The notes beneath the pieces were generated by a model that saw only the letters and a list, made by a program, of their open reading frames with translations, was not told where the DNA came from and ran no database searches. From the NCBI RefSeq assembly GCF_037078405.1, contig NZ_JAYMGZ010000002.1, positions 62,001 through 126,000 on the forward strand: a stretch of 64,000 bases of DNA. Reading direction: 5' to 3'. The stretch comes from Haloarcula sp. DT43. Its GTDB lineage: Archaea > Halobacteriota > Halobacteria > Halobacteriales > Haloarculaceae. Below are positions 16,577 to 25,926 of this stretch, piece by piece; position 1 is the stretch's first letter, and each line of letters starts with the position of its first letter. A program made the position numbers and the translations under genes.

Positions 16577-17341
16577 ATGGCCAATGACACAGACACGGAC
16601 CACGAGGACACGCCGGCGGACGCGGACGACGCGTCGGCCGACGACGACGAACAGGACGCGAACCCGGTCGCGGCCCTGACCGACGACGCCGACGCGTCGT
16701 CCGAAGCTCCGGACGAGGATGGCGACACCGCTTCGCCGGACCGCCCGACCGACCGCGAGCGGGAGTTCGCGAAGATGCAGCGCCGGCTCGACGAGCGCGA
16801 GATGGGCCTCGACCAGCGGGGCACGGAACTCGACCGGCGCGAGGAGAAACTGGACGCCCGCAAGGAGGAACTGGACAGGCGCGAGTCCGAACTCGACGAG
16901 CGGGAGTTCCGGCTCGACGAACGCGAGGCGGCCCTCGACGACCGGGAGACCGACCTCGACGAGCGCGAGGCCGAACTGACCGAGTACGACGCCCGGTTGT
17001 CCGAGCGCGCCGAGGAACTCGACGAGCACGAGGAGACGCTGAACACCTACCTCTCCGGGCAGATGGAAGACGTCGAGGCGTCGGTCACCGAGACGATGCG
17101 CGACGCGCTCGACCGGTACGAGGCGACCCGGTCGACCGGTCGGTTCGGCCCGACCGGCACGATGCTCGTCGGGCTGGCCGGCGTGGCGCTCGTCGTCGCC
17201 GGCATCGGGTTCGGCGCGCTGGCGTCGGCCGGCATGACGTCGGTCAGCCTCGGCGGGACGACGGCGAACCTCGCCGTCGCGGCCGTCGTCGCCATCGTCG
17301 GCCTGGCACTGAACCTCGGGACGGTCGCCGGAAAAATCTGA
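16577..17341 (+). CDS. Acidic coiled-coil protein with two C-terminal membrane helices
   Basis: A 254-residue protein. Residues 1-58 are acidic and disordered. Residues about 60-155 form a long coiled coil built from near-perfect 7-residue repeats of the type LDxREEE (for example LDRREEKLDARKEELDRRES). Two transmembrane helices follow: about 192-212 (MLVGLAGVALVVAGIGFGAL) and about 228-248. The C-terminus is short. It resembles haloarchaeal coiled-coil membrane proteins of unknown role. It lies between the propeller gene and the convergent cbtA, so a cobalamin connection is uncertain. Confidence 0.75.
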   Translation: MANDTDTDHEDTPADADDASADDDEQDANPVAALTDDADASSEAPDEDGDTASPDRPTDREREFAKMQRRLDEREMGLDQRGTELDRREEKLDARKEELDRRESELDEREFRLDEREAALDDRETDLDEREAELTEYDARLSERAEELDEHEETLNTYLSGQMEDVEASVTETMRDALDRYEATRSTGRFGPTGTMLVGLAGVALVVAGIGFGALASAGMTSVSLGGTTANLAVAAVVAIVGLALNLGTVAGKI

Positions 17342-17350
17342 GCGGCGGCG

Positions 17351-18058
17351 TCAGTCGGCCGTCGCGGGGTAGTCGAGGTCATCGGTCGCTGTCGTCTCGG
17401 CGTCGCCGAGCCACGCGTGGACCCCGGCGATAGTGGCCCACAGGAGTAGCTGCCCGAAGACTACCGTCCAGCGGTACGCGGCGACCAGCGACGCCGGCAC
17501 GTCGCCGTGGACGGGGTTGGCGGGCGCGAGTGCCACCGGAACCGCGAGCAGGGCAAGCGGGGACGCGGTCGCGGCGAGCCTGACGGCCACGTGCCGGTCC
17601 GCGGTCCGCCGTGCTGTGAGGCCGGCGAGCGCCGCGACAAGCGCGCCGAGGACCATCAGCCCGGCGTACCACGCCAGCCGCGCGTCCGTGCCCAGCGCCT
17701 GCTCGACGCCCGGCGGCTGGGGCGGCAAGACGAGCCACGGCGCGCCCGAGACGGTGAGAAAGCCCGCCCCGGCGAGCGCCAGCCGCTTCGTCGCACCCGT
17801 CCCCGGCAGGGCCGGTTCGAGGAAGAAGTACGCCACGCCGAAGGCGGCGACGCCGAAGAGGACGCCCCAGAGGACGCCGCCGCCGACGCTGGCGACGGTC
17901 GTCGTCAGCGCGGAGACCGCGGGCCCGCCGCCGTGGCCGTGCTCGAACGTCTCCAGCCCGGCGGTGAACGCGTTGCCGACGGTCGCGACGAACAGCCCGT
18001 AGACGAGCCCGCCCGCGACGCCGGCGACCGCGCCCCGTTCGAGGTAGTCGGTCGCCAT
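17351..18058 (-). CDS. cbtA: Cobalt transporter subunit CbtA
   Basis: A 235-residue membrane protein with about six hydrophobic helices, starting MATDYLERGAVAGVAGGLVYG and ending in an acidic tail. The N-terminal helix with GLFVATVGNAF, then the histidine-rich ETFEHGHGGG loop, fits CbtA, the larger part of the CbtAB cobalt importer found next to B12 genes. Its ATG overlaps the cbtB stop as ATGA, so the two form one translational unit. Transcription starts from the operator upstream of cbtB. Confidence 0.87.
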   Translation of the reverse strand: MATDYLERGAVAGVAGGLVYGLFVATVGNAFTAGLETFEHGHGGGPAVSALTTTVASVGGGVLWGVLFGVAAFGVAYFFLEPALPGTGATKRLALAGAGFLTVSGAPWLVLPPQPPGVEQALGTDARLAWYAGLMVLGALVAALAGLTARRTADRHVAVRLAATASPLALLAVPVALAPANPVHGDVPASLVAAYRWTVVFGQLLLWATIAGVHAWLGDAETTATDDLDYPATAD

Positions 18059-18264
18059 CAGTGGCAGGTGATGCCGGCGCTGTGCCGGAAGTTGTGCAGC
18101 GAGTCGTGGAGCATCGGGTCCTGGACGAACAGGAGCGTGAAGCCAAGCGCCGCCACCAGCGTGACGCCGATTGCGATTTGGGGCCCGGTCAGGCCCGCTC
18201 TGGCGCGGTCGAGTCGGTCGTGCACGCTGTCCGTGGCGCGTGCGGTGTCAGTGTCGTCCTGCAT
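18058..18264 (-). CDS. cbtB: Cobalt transporter subunit CbtB
   Basis: A 68-residue protein with a single membrane helix (about residues 29-49, GPQIAIGVTLVAALGFTLLF). The C-terminal tail is rich in histidine, MLHDSLHNFRHSAGITCH, the characteristic metal-ligand end of CbtB. The N-terminal 28 residues are polar. It begins the cbtBA operon on the reverse strand, directly downstream of operator C. Cobalt import for the chelatases encoded around it is the obvious role. Confidence 0.87.
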   Translation of the reverse strand: MQDDTDTARATDSVHDRLDRARAGLTGPQIAIGVTLVAALGFTLLFVQDPMLHDSLHNFRHSAGITCH

Positions 18265-18286
18265 TGAAATCTCAGTTGCTTAAAGA

Positions 18287-18300
18287 ACAAGCAAGATTGT
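18287..18300 (-). promoter_or_regulatory. Candidate cobalamin operator C at cbtBA
   Basis: ACAAGCAAGATTGT on the + strand is the same ACAA-N6-TTGT dyad as at cbiT. Read on the - strand it is followed by TCTTTAAG, a TATA-like stretch, about 17 bases before the cbtB ATG at 18264. The chelatase gene ends just beyond at 18322, so only cbtBA can be its target. Confidence 0.65.
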
Positions 18301-18321
18301 AAAACTTCCGCCTCGCCCGCC

Positions 18322-20460
18322 CTACTGCTCGCCCGCCACGGCGTCGACGCGCTCGGCGCTCAATGCGTCGAGCGACACCATCTGCGCGTCCGTCTCGCCA
18401 GCCACCAAATCGAGCAGGCCGGCGCGGCTCCCGTCGCCCGCGTCGACCACGACGGTCCGGTCGACCGCCTCGCCGAGCGCCCGGGCCGCGGTCCGCGTCG
18501 CCTCGACGGGGCTCCCGTCGGCGGCGTTGGCCCGGCCGTCGGTCACCACCACGGCGACGCCGGCGTCCGGGTCGGCGCGGTCGAGCACCTCGTGGGCGGC
18601 GGTCAGGCCGGCCGGCAGCGGCGTCCGGTCGCCCGTCGGCAGGTCCTTGAGGTGACGGGCGGCCAGCGAGACGCTGTCGGTCGGCGGCAGGACCACGTCC
18701 GCGCCGTCGCCGGCGAACGTCACGACCGCCACCCCGTCGCGGGCCTGATAGGCGTCCTTCAGGAGTTCGAGCACCGTACCCTTCGCCGCGCGCATCGCCG
18801 GTTTCATCGACGCGCTGGCGTCGACGGCGAACACGACCAGCGTCTCCGCGTCGCCCGCCCGCACGGACTTCCGGAGGTCCCGGGATTCGACGCGGTCGCT
18901 CCCGCGCCCGGCCGCCGCTCGGACCGTCGCTGCGGCGTCCACTTCTTCGTCCCGCCCGGCGCGCTCGGTGCGGACCGTCACGCCGCGGGTCGTGCCCGTC
19001 GCGCTCGCGCGGCCGCTCGCCGCGCCGCCGTCCGTGTCGACCGTCGGTGCGTCCACGTCGGGCGCGCCGCTGTCGCCGACTGCGGTTCGGGACTGGCCGG
19101 GCAGGAGCGGCGTCGCGTCCTCGGACTGATCGGGCTCGCCCGACTCGCCGTCGCCGGATTCGCTGCCGTCGCCGTCAGCGTACTCGTCGCCAGTATTGCG
19201 CTCCTGCCGTTCGCCGTCGCTGTCGGCCGATACGGGCGTCGGCTGCTCACCGCGCTCGTCCGAACCGTCTTCCCCCTCGTCGGATTCCCCGCTGTCGTCC
19301 GGCCGTTGTTCCCGTTCGTTGCCTCCCTCGCCGTCGCCTTCGGAACTGCCTCCGGCGTCTGCTGACTCATCACCGGCCGCTCCGTCCTCGTCGCCGTTTA
19401 CGTCGGTTCCGTCGTCGGGCTCGCCTTCGGAATCGCCGTTCTCGTCGTCGAAGTGGTCGTCCAGCACGTCCTCGACGTCGGGCGCGTCCTCGAAGGGGCG
19501 GCTGGTGAGCCGGTGCGGGAGCGCGAATTCGGCGGCGCGTTCTACGTCGGATTCGAGCACGGTCGTCCGGCCGTCGAGGGCGGCGAACGTCCGGGCCGCC
19601 CGCGCGGTGGCGATGTCGCCGCGGTGGCCGTCCAGCCCGGCGTCGCGACACAGCTCGGCTATCTCCTCGCGGAACTCGCGGGCGAGGTCGACATCGGGGA
19701 GCAGGTCGCGGGCGGTCCGCAGTCGCTCGCCGGGGTCGCGGTCGGGTTCGTTCTCGTCTCCATCCTCGTCGCCGTCCCCGAGCGCCCGGTCGATGATGGC
19801 GACGCGGTCGTCGAGGGCCTCGCACGCGCTGACCGACGTCTGGAGGGCGAAGCGGTCCCGTAACTGGGGCCGCAGGTCGCCCTCCTCGGGGTTCATCGTG
19901 CCGACGAGCGTGAAGTTGGCGGGGTGGGTGACGGTGACGCCGTCGCGCTCGACGCGGTTCACCCCGCTCGCGGCGGCGTCGAGCAGTACGTCCACGAGGT
20001 GGTCGTCGAGGAGATTCACCTCGTCGACGTAGAGGAGGCCGCGGTTCGCGCGGGCCAGCAGACCGGGATCGAACTCGTGGTCGCCGTCCAGCGCGTCGGC
20101 CACGGAGAGCGTGCCGACGACGCGGTCCCGCGTCGCGCCGAGCGGGAGCGTCACCAGCGGGACCGCCCGCGTCTCGACGGGCGGGTCCGTCCGCGCTCGA
20201 CAGTCCTCGCACTGGGCCGCGGGGCGGTCGGGCGGACAGCCGTAGGGGCAGTCCGCGACCGCGCGCTGCTCGGGCAACAGGTCGGCGAGTGCGCGCACCG
20301 CCGTCGACTTCGCCGTGCCCTTCTCGCCGCGGACCAGCAGGCCGTCCAGGTCCTCGTCCGTCGCGACCGCGAGCAGGCCCTCTTTCAGGTCGCGCTGGCC
20401 GACGACGCCCGCGAACGTCGGCCCCTGCGAAGCTTTTTTGCCCGCGCCGAATACAACCAT
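18322..20460 (-). CDS. ChlI/ChlD-type AAA+ and vWA chelatase subunit
   Basis: A 712-residue fusion of the two motor subunits that drive CobN. The AAA+ half (about 1-350) has Walker A GEKGTAKST (45-53), a cysteine cluster CPYGCPPDRPAAQCEDC, and LLYVDEVNLLDDHLVDVLLD followed by VGTMNPEEGDLRPQLRDRF, all typical of ChlI/BchI. A highly acidic linker (about 355-500) precedes the vWA domain, whose MIDAS motif DASAS is near residue 545. The start MVVFGAGKKASQGPT lies on operator D: GTTGTATTC of codons 2-4 is one half of the dyad. It is divergent from cobN. Cobalt insertion is inferred from the neighbour; the family also serves magnesium. Confidence 0.88.
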   Translation of the reverse strand: MVVFGAGKKASQGPTFAGVVGQRDLKEGLLAVATDEDLDGLLVRGEKGTAKSTAVRALADLLPEQRAVADCPYGCPPDRPAAQCEDCRARTDPPVETRAVPLVTLPLGATRDRVVGTLSVADALDGDHEFDPGLLARANRGLLYVDEVNLLDDHLVDVLLDAAASGVNRVERDGVTVTHPANFTLVGTMNPEEGDLRPQLRDRFALQTSVSACEALDDRVAIIDRALGDGDEDGDENEPDRDPGERLRTARDLLPDVDLAREFREEIAELCRDAGLDGHRGDIATARAARTFAALDGRTTVLESDVERAAEFALPHRLTSRPFEDAPDVEDVLDDHFDDENGDSEGEPDDGTDVNGDEDGAAGDESADAGGSSEGDGEGGNEREQRPDDSGESDEGEDGSDERGEQPTPVSADSDGERQERNTGDEYADGDGSESGDGESGEPDQSEDATPLLPGQSRTAVGDSGAPDVDAPTVDTDGGAASGRASATGTTRGVTVRTERAGRDEEVDAAATVRAAAGRGSDRVESRDLRKSVRAGDAETLVVFAVDASASMKPAMRAAKGTVLELLKDAYQARDGVAVVTFAGDGADVVLPPTDSVSLAARHLKDLPTGDRTPLPAGLTAAHEVLDRADPDAGVAVVVTDGRANAADGSPVEATRTAARALGEAVDRTVVVDAGDGSRAGLLDLVAGETDAQMVSLDALSAERVDAVAGEQ

Positions 20461-20470
20461 ACTTGTATTA
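20451..20470 (+). promoter_or_regulatory. Candidate cobalamin operator D between chlID and cobN
   Basis: ATACAA-N6-TTGTAT (20451-20468) contains the ACAA-N6-TTGT dyad at 20453-20466 and continues as TTGTATTA, ending 26 bases before the cobN ATG at 20496. The same site covers the first codons and probable transcription start of the divergent chelatase gene. The TATA of that gene on the other strand (ATTAAAT, about 20483-20490) lies 26 bases before its ATG. One bound protein could thus block both genes. Confidence 0.72.
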
Positions 20471-20495
20471 GTGAAAACGGAGATTTAATAACGTT

Positions 20496-23400
20496 ATGCC
20501 ACAGCTTGGACTCTACACCGCGACGGAGAACGAACTCGGGGCCGTCCAGCGGGCCGCTGGCGAGGTTGACGCGGACCTCGTCGTGCGCTCGGAGAGCGAC
20601 CTCGACGACGAACCGGCGGTCGAGGCGTTCGTCGACGAACTGACCGACGCCGACGCCGTGATCCTCTGGCTCCACGGAGCCGAGGACAGCATGCCCGGCT
20701 ACGAGCGGGCCGTCGAGCGCCTGCGCGAGGCCGGCGTCCCGCTGGTCGTGAAAGCCACCGGCGACGCCTTCGCCGTCGAGGACACGTCGGTCCCCGACGA
20801 GCACCGCGAGACGGTCTACGAGTACCTGGAGAAGGGCGGCGCGAGCAACGTCGCCAACTGCGCCCGCTACCTCGTCGCGAAGTACGGCGACGCCGCCCCC
20901 TCGTACGACGGCCCGGTGACGCTCCCGACGGAGGGCGTCTACCACCCCGACCACCCCGGGGCGAGTATCGAGGACCTGCGGGCGACGTTCGACCCGGCGA
21001 AACCGACGGTCGCCGTTTGGTTCTACGAGTCCCACTGGACCCACGAGAACACGCGCTACGTCGACGCGCAGGTCCGAGCCATCGAGGCCCAGGGCGCGAA
21101 CGCGCTCCCGATATTCTGCGAACCGGCGACCGACGCCGAGGGCCAGTGGAACGCCGAGCGGGTCACCGAGGAGTGGTTGCTGGACGCTGATGGCAATCCA
21201 CTGGTCGACGCCGTCTGCTCGTCGTTCATGTTCTCGCTGTCGATGGACGAGCGCGGCCGGAGCGCCGACGACGAGGGCGACGGCGCGGCGGACGTGTTCC
21301 TCGACCGACTCGGCGTCCCCGTGATTCAGACGGTGACCACGATGCGCTCGCGCTCCCGGTACGACGCCAGCGACACGGGCGTGATGGGCTTCGAACTCGC
21401 GCTCTCGGTCGCGCTCCCCGAGTTCGACGGCAACGTCATCACCCACCCCATCTCGGGCAAGGAACGCACCGACGACGACGCCGACATCGGGAGCGCCCCG
21501 AAGCAGCACTTCCCCATCGAGGACCGCGTCGACCACGTCGCGCGCCTCGCGGTCAACTGGGCGGAACTGCGCCACACCCCCAACCACGAGAAGAACGTGG
21601 CCGTCGTCCTCCACAACTACCCGCCGAGCGACGACGGTATCGGGACGGCCTTCGGGCTGGACTCGCCCGAGAGCACGGTGAATCTGCTCGACGAACTGGA
21701 CGCCCGCGGCTATGAGCTGGGTGATACCACGCCCGAGAGCGGCCAGTCGCTCGTCGAACGACTCACCGCCCAGTTGACGCTCGACGACCGCTGGGTCGCG
21801 CCGGAGGACGTGCGCGAGATGAGCGTCGACACCGTCTCGCCGGCCCAGTACGGCGAGTGGTTCGACGCCCTCGACCCGGACTTCCGCGCGAACGTGGTCG
21901 AGGAGTGGGGCGACCCGCCCGAGCGCCCGTTCGCAATTCCGGGCGCCGAATTCGGCAACGTCCTCGTCACGGTCCAGCCGCCGCGGGGCTTCGGTATGGA
22001 CCCCTCGAAGGTGTACCACGACTCGGACCTCCAGCCGCCACACGACTACGTCGCGTTCTACCGCTGGCTCCGCAACGACTACGAGGCCGACGCCGTCGTC
22101 CACCTCGGAACCCACGGCAGCCTGGAGTGGCTCCCCGGCAAGACGGTGGGCCTCGACGGCGAGAGCGCGCCCGACCAGCTCATCGACGACATCCCGAACG
22201 TCTACCCCTACATCGTCAACAACCCCGGCGAGGGGACGCAGGCGAAACGGCGCTCCTACGCCGCCATCGTGGACTACCTGACGCCGGTGATGGCAAACGC
22301 CGGCACCTACGACGACCTCGCCGACCTGGAGGAACTGGCCGACCGCTACCGCGAGGCCGGCATGGAGGACGCCCGCGCCGACGACGGCGAACACCTCGCT
22401 GAGCAGATTCGCCAGACGGTCGACGAACTGGACCTCGCCGTCGAACTCGGGATTGCGGGCGAGATTGACGAGAAAGCCGACGTACGTGGCCCGGACGAAG
22501 CAGGGTCCACACTTGCGGAGGGAGACGTCGAGGGTGACGACCTCGACATCGACGACCTCGTCGAGCGCGTCCACGAGTACCTCACCGACGTGAAGACGAC
22601 CCAGATTCGCAAGGGCCTGCACACGATGGGCGAACCGCCGGCCGACGACCGACTGGTCGACTATCTCGTCGCCCTCACGCGGCTCGAAAACCCCGGCGCG
22701 CCGTCACTGCGCGAGAGCGTCGCCGGCGTCCTGGGCGTCGACTACGACACACTCCGCAACGCCCCCGGCGAGTACGACGAGGCCCTCGGCATGACCTACG
22801 CCGAGGCCGCCGACCGCGTTCACGAGACCAGCAAAGACCTCGTGCGGACGCTCGCCGAGCACGACTTCGACGTGCCCGTGAGCGAACTCGAAGACGGGGA
22901 CTCGGAGGTGAACATGAACCTCCTCGTCGTCGACATCGACCCCATCGGGGACGCCCGCGCGCGCTCCGGCGCGCACGACGACCTCCGCGAGGTGCTTGCC
23001 TACATCTGCGAGGAGGCCGCCCCGCGGGTGGCCGGCGCGGCCGACGAGATTCCCCGGACCGCCGACGCGCTGGCGGGCGAGTACGTCCCGCCCGGCGGCT
23101 CCGGCGCGCCGACCCGCGGCGGCGTCGACCTGCTCCCCACGGCCCGGAACTTCTACACGCTGGACCCGCGGAAGGTCCCGGCAAAGACGGCCTGGGACGT
23201 GGGCAGCGAGGTCGCCGCCGGCGTGGTCGAGCGCCACGAGAGCGACGAGGGCGGATATCCCGAGGAAATCGGCGTCGTCGTCTGGGGCACGCCGACGGTC
23301 CGCACCCGCGGCGAGACCATCGCGCAGGTGCTCGCGCTGATGGGCGTCGAACCGGTCTGGTCCGACGCCGGCCGCGTCGAGGACGTGGAGCCGATTCCCC

Positions 23401-24392
23401 TGGAGGAACTCGGTCGTCCGCGAATCGACGTGACGACGCGCGTCTCCGGCCTGTTCCGGGACGCCTTCCCCGCGGCGGCGGGCGTGGTCCACGACGCCGT
23501 CGACGCCGTCGTCGACCTCGACGAGCCCCACGACATGAACTACGTGAAGAAACACGTCGAGGAGGAGACCGACGACCTCGTGGCCGACGGGATGGACGAG
23601 AGCGACGCCCGCACCGCCGCGACGCACCGCGTGTTCACGACGCGCCCCGGCGGCTACGGCGCTGGCACGAACAAGGCCGTCGACGAGGGCAACTGGGACG
23701 ACCGGTCGGACCTCGCCGACGTGTACGTCCAGTGGGGCGGCTACGCGATGGGCTCGCGCGGCCGCGTCAGCGACGCCCACGACGCCTTCGAGCGCCGCCT
23801 GTCCTCCGTCGACGCGACCGTCAAAATCGAGGACACCGCCGAGCAAGACGAGTTCGACTCCTCGGACTGGTACGCCTTCCACGGCGGGTTCATCTCCGCC
23901 GTGACCGAGATCGCGGGCGAGGAACCGAACTCCTACGTCGGCGACTCATCGGACCCGGACAACGTCGACGTCTACACCAACGAGGAGAAGGTCCGCAAGG
24001 CGATGCGGGCCCGCGTGCTCAACCCCGCGTGGCTCGACTCGATGGAGGAACACGGCTACAAGGGCGCGGGCGACCTCTCGACCACGGTCGACGTGGTGCT
24101 CGGCTGGGACGCCACCACCGGCGTCGTCAGCGACGCGCTCTGGAACGACGTGGCCGAGCGTTACGCCTTCGACGCGGACCGCCAGGAGTGGCTCCGCGAC
24201 GTGAACCCCTGGGCGCTGGACTCCATCACGGACACCCTGCTTGAGGCCATCGACCGCGGCCTCTGGGACGCCGACGACGAGACGCGCGACCGCCTGCGGG
24301 ACCTGAATCTGGAAGTGGATGGGACCCTTGAGGCCCGCGCCAGTTCCGAGCGGGCTGTCGATTCGACGGAGGTGACTTCCGATGACGACTAA
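20496..24392 (+). CDS. cobN: Cobaltochelatase large subunit CobN
   Basis: CobN (1298 residues) is the porphyrin-binding chelatase subunit, of the BchH/ChlH superfamily, that inserts cobalt with ATP hydrolysis by the AAA+/vWA partner encoded divergently. Family signatures are VHLGTHGSLEWLPGKT (about 537-552), RTRGETIAQVLALMGVEPVW (about 935-955) and GYGAGTNKAVDEGNWDDRSD (about 1050-1070). An acidic insertion near 670-690 (TLAEGDVEGDDLDIDDLVE) looks haloarchaeal. The start MPQLGLYTATENELGAV is leaderless with respect to operator D. It overlaps cbiC by 11 bases. Confidence 0.95.
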   Translation: MPQLGLYTATENELGAVQRAAGEVDADLVVRSESDLDDEPAVEAFVDELTDADAVILWLHGAEDSMPGYERAVERLREAGVPLVVKATGDAFAVEDTSVPDEHRETVYEYLEKGGASNVANCARYLVAKYGDAAPSYDGPVTLPTEGVYHPDHPGASIEDLRATFDPAKPTVAVWFYESHWTHENTRYVDAQVRAIEAQGANALPIFCEPATDAEGQWNAERVTEEWLLDADGNPLVDAVCSSFMFSLSMDERGRSADDEGDGAADVFLDRLGVPVIQTVTTMRSRSRYDASDTGVMGFELALSVALPEFDGNVITHPISGKERTDDDADIGSAPKQHFPIEDRVDHVARLAVNWAELRHTPNHEKNVAVVLHNYPPSDDGIGTAFGLDSPESTVNLLDELDARGYELGDTTPESGQSLVERLTAQLTLDDRWVAPEDVREMSVDTVSPAQYGEWFDALDPDFRANVVEEWGDPPERPFAIPGAEFGNVLVTVQPPRGFGMDPSKVYHDSDLQPPHDYVAFYRWLRNDYEADAVVHLGTHGSLEWLPGKTVGLDGESAPDQLIDDIPNVYPYIVNNPGEGTQAKRRSYAAIVDYLTPVMANAGTYDDLADLEELADRYREAGMEDARADDGEHLAEQIRQTVDELDLAVELGIAGEIDEKADVRGPDEAGSTLAEGDVEGDDLDIDDLVERVHEYLTDVKTTQIRKGLHTMGEPPADDRLVDYLVALTRLENPGAPSLRESVAGVLGVDYDTLRNAPGEYDEALGMTYAEAADRVHETSKDLVRTLAEHDFDVPVSELEDGDSEVNMNLLVVDIDPIGDARARSGAHDDLREVLAYICEEAAPRVAGAADEIPRTADALAGEYVPPGGSGAPTRGGVDLLPTARNFYTLDPRKVPAKTAWDVGSEVAAGVVERHESDEGGYPEEIGVVVWGTPTVRTRGETIAQVLALMGVEPVWSDAGRVEDVEPIPLEELGRPRIDVTTRVSGLFRDAFPAAAGVVHDAVDAVVDLDEPHDMNYVKKHVEEETDDLVADGMDESDARTAATHRVFTTRPGGYGAGTNKAVDEGNWDDRSDLADVYVQWGGYAMGSRGRVSDAHDAFERRLSSVDATVKIEDTAEQDEFDSSDWYAFHGGFISAVTEIAGEEPNSYVGDSSDPDNVDVYTNEEKVRKAMRARVLNPAWLDSMEEHGYKGAGDLSTTVDVVLGWDATTGVVSDALWNDVAERYAFDADRQEWLRDVNPWALDSITDTLLEAIDRGLWDADDETRDRLRDLNLEVDGTLEARASSERAVDSTEVTSDDD

Positions 24393-25095
24393 CACAGACG
24401 GTGAGGCGAACAGCGAGGGCGACTTCGAGGAGTACGCCGACCTCGGCGCGACCACGGAGAACGCGATGGACATCGCCGAGACGTCGATGGACCGCGTCCG
24501 CAGGCTCGTCTCCGACGAGACGCTCGCCGACCGCATCCGCCAGAAGTCCGTCCACGCCACCGGCGACCCCGAGTTCCAGCACCTCGTCCGATTCACCGGC
24601 GCGGACGAGGACGAGCCGGTCCGCGCGGGGGCGCGCGCCGTCCTCGACGAACGGCCCATCGTCACCGACATCACGATGGTCAAAGCGGGTATCACCGGCC
24701 GCGGCCACGACTGTCCGGTGCGGAAGGCCATCGGCAACGGTGCGGAGTTGGCCGCCGAGACCGGGATGACCCGGACCGCCGCGTCGGTGCTCGAACTCGA
24801 CCGGGAGGGCGTCTACGACGGTGCTATCGCTGTCGTGGGCAACGCGCCGACGGCGGCGCTCGCGCTCGCCGACTGCATCGAGGACGGCACCCGGCCCGCG
24901 GTGGTCGTCGCGACGCCGGTCGGCTTCGTGAAGGCCGCAGAGAGCCGGGAGCGACTCCGCGAGGTGGCGGCCGAGCACGGCGTCCCGACCATCACGAACG
25001 TCGGCCGCCGCGGCGGGAGCGGGCTGGCCGCCGGGCTGACGAACGAACTGGTGCACGTCGCCAGTGACGTGCGCGAGGGGGTGGTCGATCTATGA
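24382..25095 (+). CDS. cbiC: Cobalt-precorrin-8 methylmutase CbiC
   Basis: CbiC/CobH (237 residues) moves the methyl group from C11 to C12, giving cobyrinate or hydrogenobyrinate. The catalytic histidine sits in the motif IRQKSVHATGDPEFQHLV (about residues 52-69). The blocks PIVTDITMVKAGITG, GNAPTAALALADCIEDG and PAVVVATPVGFVKAAESRE match the family closely. The first 30 residues are an acidic extension. It is translated from within the cobN end, so CobN and CbiC are coupled. Its stop overlaps a 25-codon mini-ORF that leads to cbiE. Confidence 0.93.
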   Translation: MTTNTDGEANSEGDFEEYADLGATTENAMDIAETSMDRVRRLVSDETLADRIRQKSVHATGDPEFQHLVRFTGADEDEPVRAGARAVLDERPIVTDITMVKAGITGRGHDCPVRKAIGNGAELAAETGMTRTAASVLELDREGVYDGAIAVVGNAPTAALALADCIEDGTRPAVVVATPVGFVKAAESRERLREVAAEHGVPTITNVGRRGGSGLAAGLTNELVHVASDVREGVVDL

Positions 25096-25169
25096 CCTCC
25101 CCCTCGGAGAGAGCGAGCGGGGAGGAACGACCCGCGAGCCGCGAGGGAGTGGTCTCTCTGAATGACTGA
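25092..25169 (+). other. 25-codon mini-ORF and hairpin linking cbiC to cbiE
   Basis: An ATG at 25092 overlaps the cbiC stop and opens a 25-codon frame that ends at 25167-25169, just inside cbiE. The stretch contains a stem CCTCCCC (25096-25102) with GGGGAGG (25119-25125). The composition (repeated GCGAG units) is like short palindromic repeats elsewhere in the window. It may be an insertion that separated two formerly overlapping genes. Confidence 0.35.
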
Positions 25170-25926
25170 GGACGACGACTACGACCTCGATAGCGGGCCG
25201 GACCCCGCCGCCCTCGCGGCGAGCGCGCCCGAAGACCCCCACGCCGACAGACCGGTCCACGCCGTCGGCATCGGCCCGGGAAACCTCGACTTCCTCACGC
25301 CACGGGGCGAAGACGCGATTCGGGAGGCCGACGTGGTCGTCGGCTTCGAGACGGTCGTCGATTTCGTCGCCGACCGGACGGAGGCCGACCTGCTGCCCTG
25401 TGGCTACCGGGACGAACTCGACACGCTCGACGCCTTCGCCGAGCGCGTGGCCGCCGGCGAGCGCGGGACGGCCGTCCTGATGGGCGACCCGAACCACTCG
25501 GGCTACCAGTTCGTCGGGAAGGTCCAGCGGGCCGTCGACCGCCCCGTTCGCGTCGTGCCGGGCATCTCGTCGCTCCAGGTCGCGGCCAGCCGCGCCCGGA
25601 CGCCGATGGAGGACACGACGTTCGTCACGCTGCACAAGAGCGGCGACCTCGCCGACGACCGCGCCCGCCTCCGCCGCGACGTGGGCGAGCGCCACCTGCT
25701 CGTCCTCCCGCGGCCGTTCGACCTGATGCCCGAGGACGTCGCGGCCGAATTGCTCGACGCCGGCGGCGACCCAGACCTGCCGGCGCTGGTGTACGAGCGC
25801 CTCACCCACGCCGACGAGGCCCGCACCGCGACGACGCTGGGCGACCTCGCCGACGACGCCGGCGGCGATAGCCGTGAGGACACGCGTTTTTCGGACCTCT
25901 CGGTGCTAGTCGTCCGTCGGGACTGA
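25162..25926 (+). CDS. cbiE: Cobalt-precorrin-7 C5-methyltransferase CbiE
   Basis: A 254-residue class III methyltransferase acting on C5 of the corrin ring, the partner of CbiT at the other end of the cluster. After a 32-residue acidic leader the core has HAVGIGPGNLDFLTPRGED, LMGDPNHSGYQFVGKVQRAV and VVPGISSLQVAASRARTPME. DTTFVTLHKSGD and LVLPRPFDLMPEDVA fit CbiE rather than CbiF or CbiH. It is the last gene of the cobN-cbiC-cbiE transcript and converges on cbiX2. Confidence 0.87.
   Translation: MTEDDDYDLDSGPDPAALAASAPEDPHADRPVHAVGIGPGNLDFLTPRGEDAIREADVVVGFETVVDFVADRTEADLLPCGYRDELDTLDAFAERVAAGERGTAVLMGDPNHSGYQFVGKVQRAVDRPVRVVPGISSLQVAASRARTPMEDTTFVTLHKSGDLADDRARLRRDVGERHLLVLPRPFDLMPEDVAAELLDAGGDPDLPALVYERLTHADEARTATTLGDLADDAGGDSREDTRFSDLSVLVVRRD

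Noticed and set aside
20385-22622. A 745-codon reverse frame opposite cobN
   Set aside because: It is antisense to a clear CobN sequence and has the typical Val/Asp shadow composition.
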